Assembly: GCA_934716785.1 (NCBI GenBank)
Contig: CAKUYM010000221.1
Coordinates: forward strand, 1 to 7,063
Reading direction: 5' to 3'
DNA from: an uncultured Bacteroides sp.
Lineage (GTDB): Bacteria; Bacteroidota; Bacteroidia; Bacteroidales; Bacteroidaceae
Length of the DNA: 7,063 nucleotides
How positions within the stretch are numbered: the first letter of the stretch is position 1; every line of letters begins with the position of its first letter. Below the pieces are notes generated by a model. That model was given only the letters and a program-made list of their open reading frames with translations, was not told the origin of the DNA and did not search any database. The position numbers were made by a program, and so were the translations under genes. Positions 6,537 through 7,063 of the stretch are shown piece by piece.

Positions 6537-6572
6537 AAAAGTTCTGTTTTTCATGTGAAAGACAGAACTTTT
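6537..6572 (+). terminator. Rho-independent terminator of the receiver/ATP-grasp gene
   Basis: Arms 6537-6552 and 6557-6572 pair over 16 bp with one G-T wobble around an ATGT loop, 29 bp past the stop codon. The T-tract is short and interrupted, and the 5' arm begins with A residues, so it could also work from the other direction. Confidence 0.8.
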
Positions 6573-6689
6573 GTGTTTTATATGTTTGAAATGGTTTATT
6601 TTTAAGATTGGTAAAGCTATTTATGCTCTGTTTTTCATATATGGAAATAAAACTTTCTTTGGATATTTTCGTATAAAGAAGTAAAACTG

Positions 6690-6697
6690 TACTTTTG
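6690..6697 (+). promoter_or_regulatory. Bacteroides -7 promoter element for the lipoprotein gene
   Basis: TACTTTTG matches TAnnTTTG exactly and is followed by C. It predicts a start near 6704 and a leader of about 31 nt before the ATG at 6735. No -33 element at standard spacing is evident. Confidence 0.6.
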
Positions 6698-6734
6698 CGC
6701 TCAGTTTTATATATTTATCAGAGATAATAGAGAG

Positions 6735-7063
6735 ATGTGTAACAGACAACTATTGAATTTTACTTTTTGTATATGTCTTTTGCCGCTGTTCTTTTCTTGT
6801 TCTTCAGAACGTGACGAAGGAGACGAAGGAAGCGGAACATTGCATATACAGGTTAAAGCAAACCCCGAAGTCGTAGTGGGAACGAATACTCGGGTGAGTG
6901 ATGGTACAGAACAGGAAGTTCCGGATGTAAATGATTTCTCTTTTTCTATATTTAGGGGAGAAACTCTTCGGAAAGAATGGGCCACGTTGGCAGACTATCT
7001 GTCTGATGATGAGTTTATACTTCGCGCAGGCAGTAACTATTCGGCAAAAGCCACCTACGGTGA
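6735..7063 (+). CDS. Surface-type lipoprotein, probable DUF4493 family (partial)
   Basis: The frame is open from the ATG at 6735 to the right edge (109 codons plus two bases), so the C-terminus is missing. Residues 1-21 form a short lipoprotein signal with one Arg (R4), a hydrophobic core and the lipobox-like LFFSC, giving C22 as the lipidated residue. The sequence after it, SSERDEGDEGSG, is rich in Asp and Glu, like the lipoprotein export signals that direct Bacteroidota lipoproteins to the cell surface. Residues ~34-109 (GTLHIQVKAN, VNDFSFSIFRG, KEWATLADYL, LRAGSNYSAKATYG) follow the spacing of the beta-rich DUF4493 repeat seen in Bacteroides cell-envelope proteins of unknown function. A good -7 element sits 38 bp upstream and a terminator isolates it from the preceding gene, so it likely starts a new unit continuing to the right. 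Any glycan-binding or adhesin role is speculation. Confidence 0.77.
   Translation, partial: MCNRQLLNFTFCICLLPLFFSCSSERDEGDEGSGTLHIQVKANPEVVVGTNTRVSDGTEQEVPDVNDFSFSIFRGETLRKEWATLADYLSDDEFILRAGSNYSAKATYG

Noticed and set aside
6581..6588. Extra TAnnTTTG match (TATGTTTG) just after the terminator
   Set aside because: It sits 147 bp upstream of the lipoprotein start in AT-rich DNA, and a better placed match exists at 6690-6697.
6707..6985. Minus-strand 92-codon frame at the right end
   Set aside because: It is antisense to the lipoprotein, whose signal peptide, lipobox and DUF4493-like pattern are clear on the plus strand.
1..7063. Mobile elements, CRISPR arrays, tRNA or rRNA genes
   Set aside because: I saw no transposase-like frame, no regularly spaced repeats, no long terminal inverted repeats and no tRNA-like cloverleaf or rRNA segments.

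Overview
The window looks like a chromosomal segment of a gut-type Bacteroides or a close relative in the Bacteroidota. Evidence for this: four intergenic regions carry exact matches to the Bacteroides -7 promoter element TAnnTTTG; there is a FecR-type anti-sigma fragment; there is an acidic-tailed lipoprotein with the look of a DUF4493 protein; and the glutamate dehydrogenase is of the Bacteroides/Clostridium type. I cannot fix the species from sequence alone.

Layout, left to right. (1) 1-369, minus strand: N-terminal part of a single-pass membrane protein resembling FecR anti-sigma factors; it runs off the left edge. (2) 446-482: strong intrinsic terminator for the next gene. (3) 501-1664, minus: complete M24-family metallopeptidase (Xaa-Pro peptidase-like) with its own -7 element. 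(4) 1765-1810: strong terminator of the gene upstream. (5) 1847-3184, minus: complete hexameric family-I glutamate dehydrogenase, gdhA. (6) 3185-3531: 347-bp divergent intergenic region with a promoter for each side and a 17-bp direct repeat flanking the gdhA promoter. (7) 3532-6507, plus: 991-residue protein that homology searches would probably label PEP synthase, but which consists of a degenerate receiver, an intact receiver, a PPDK-type ATP-grasp nucleotide-binding module and an unassigned C-terminal domain. It has neither the phosphohistidine domain nor the PEP/pyruvate barrel. (8) 6537-6572: its terminator. (9) 6735 to the right edge, plus: start of a surface-type lipoprotein.

The genes seem to be separate transcription units rather than one operon: each complete gene ends in a terminator, and all but the FecR-like gene are preceded by a recognisable -7 element. 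GdhA links 2-oxoglutarate and ammonium to glutamate, and the M24 enzyme would act on peptides, so a loose nitrogen and amino-acid theme is possible. The most unusual item is the receiver/ATP-grasp protein: it keeps the residues for ATP binding and for receiver phosphorylation but lacks what a PEP synthase needs for catalysis. Its true substrate cannot be read from the sequence.
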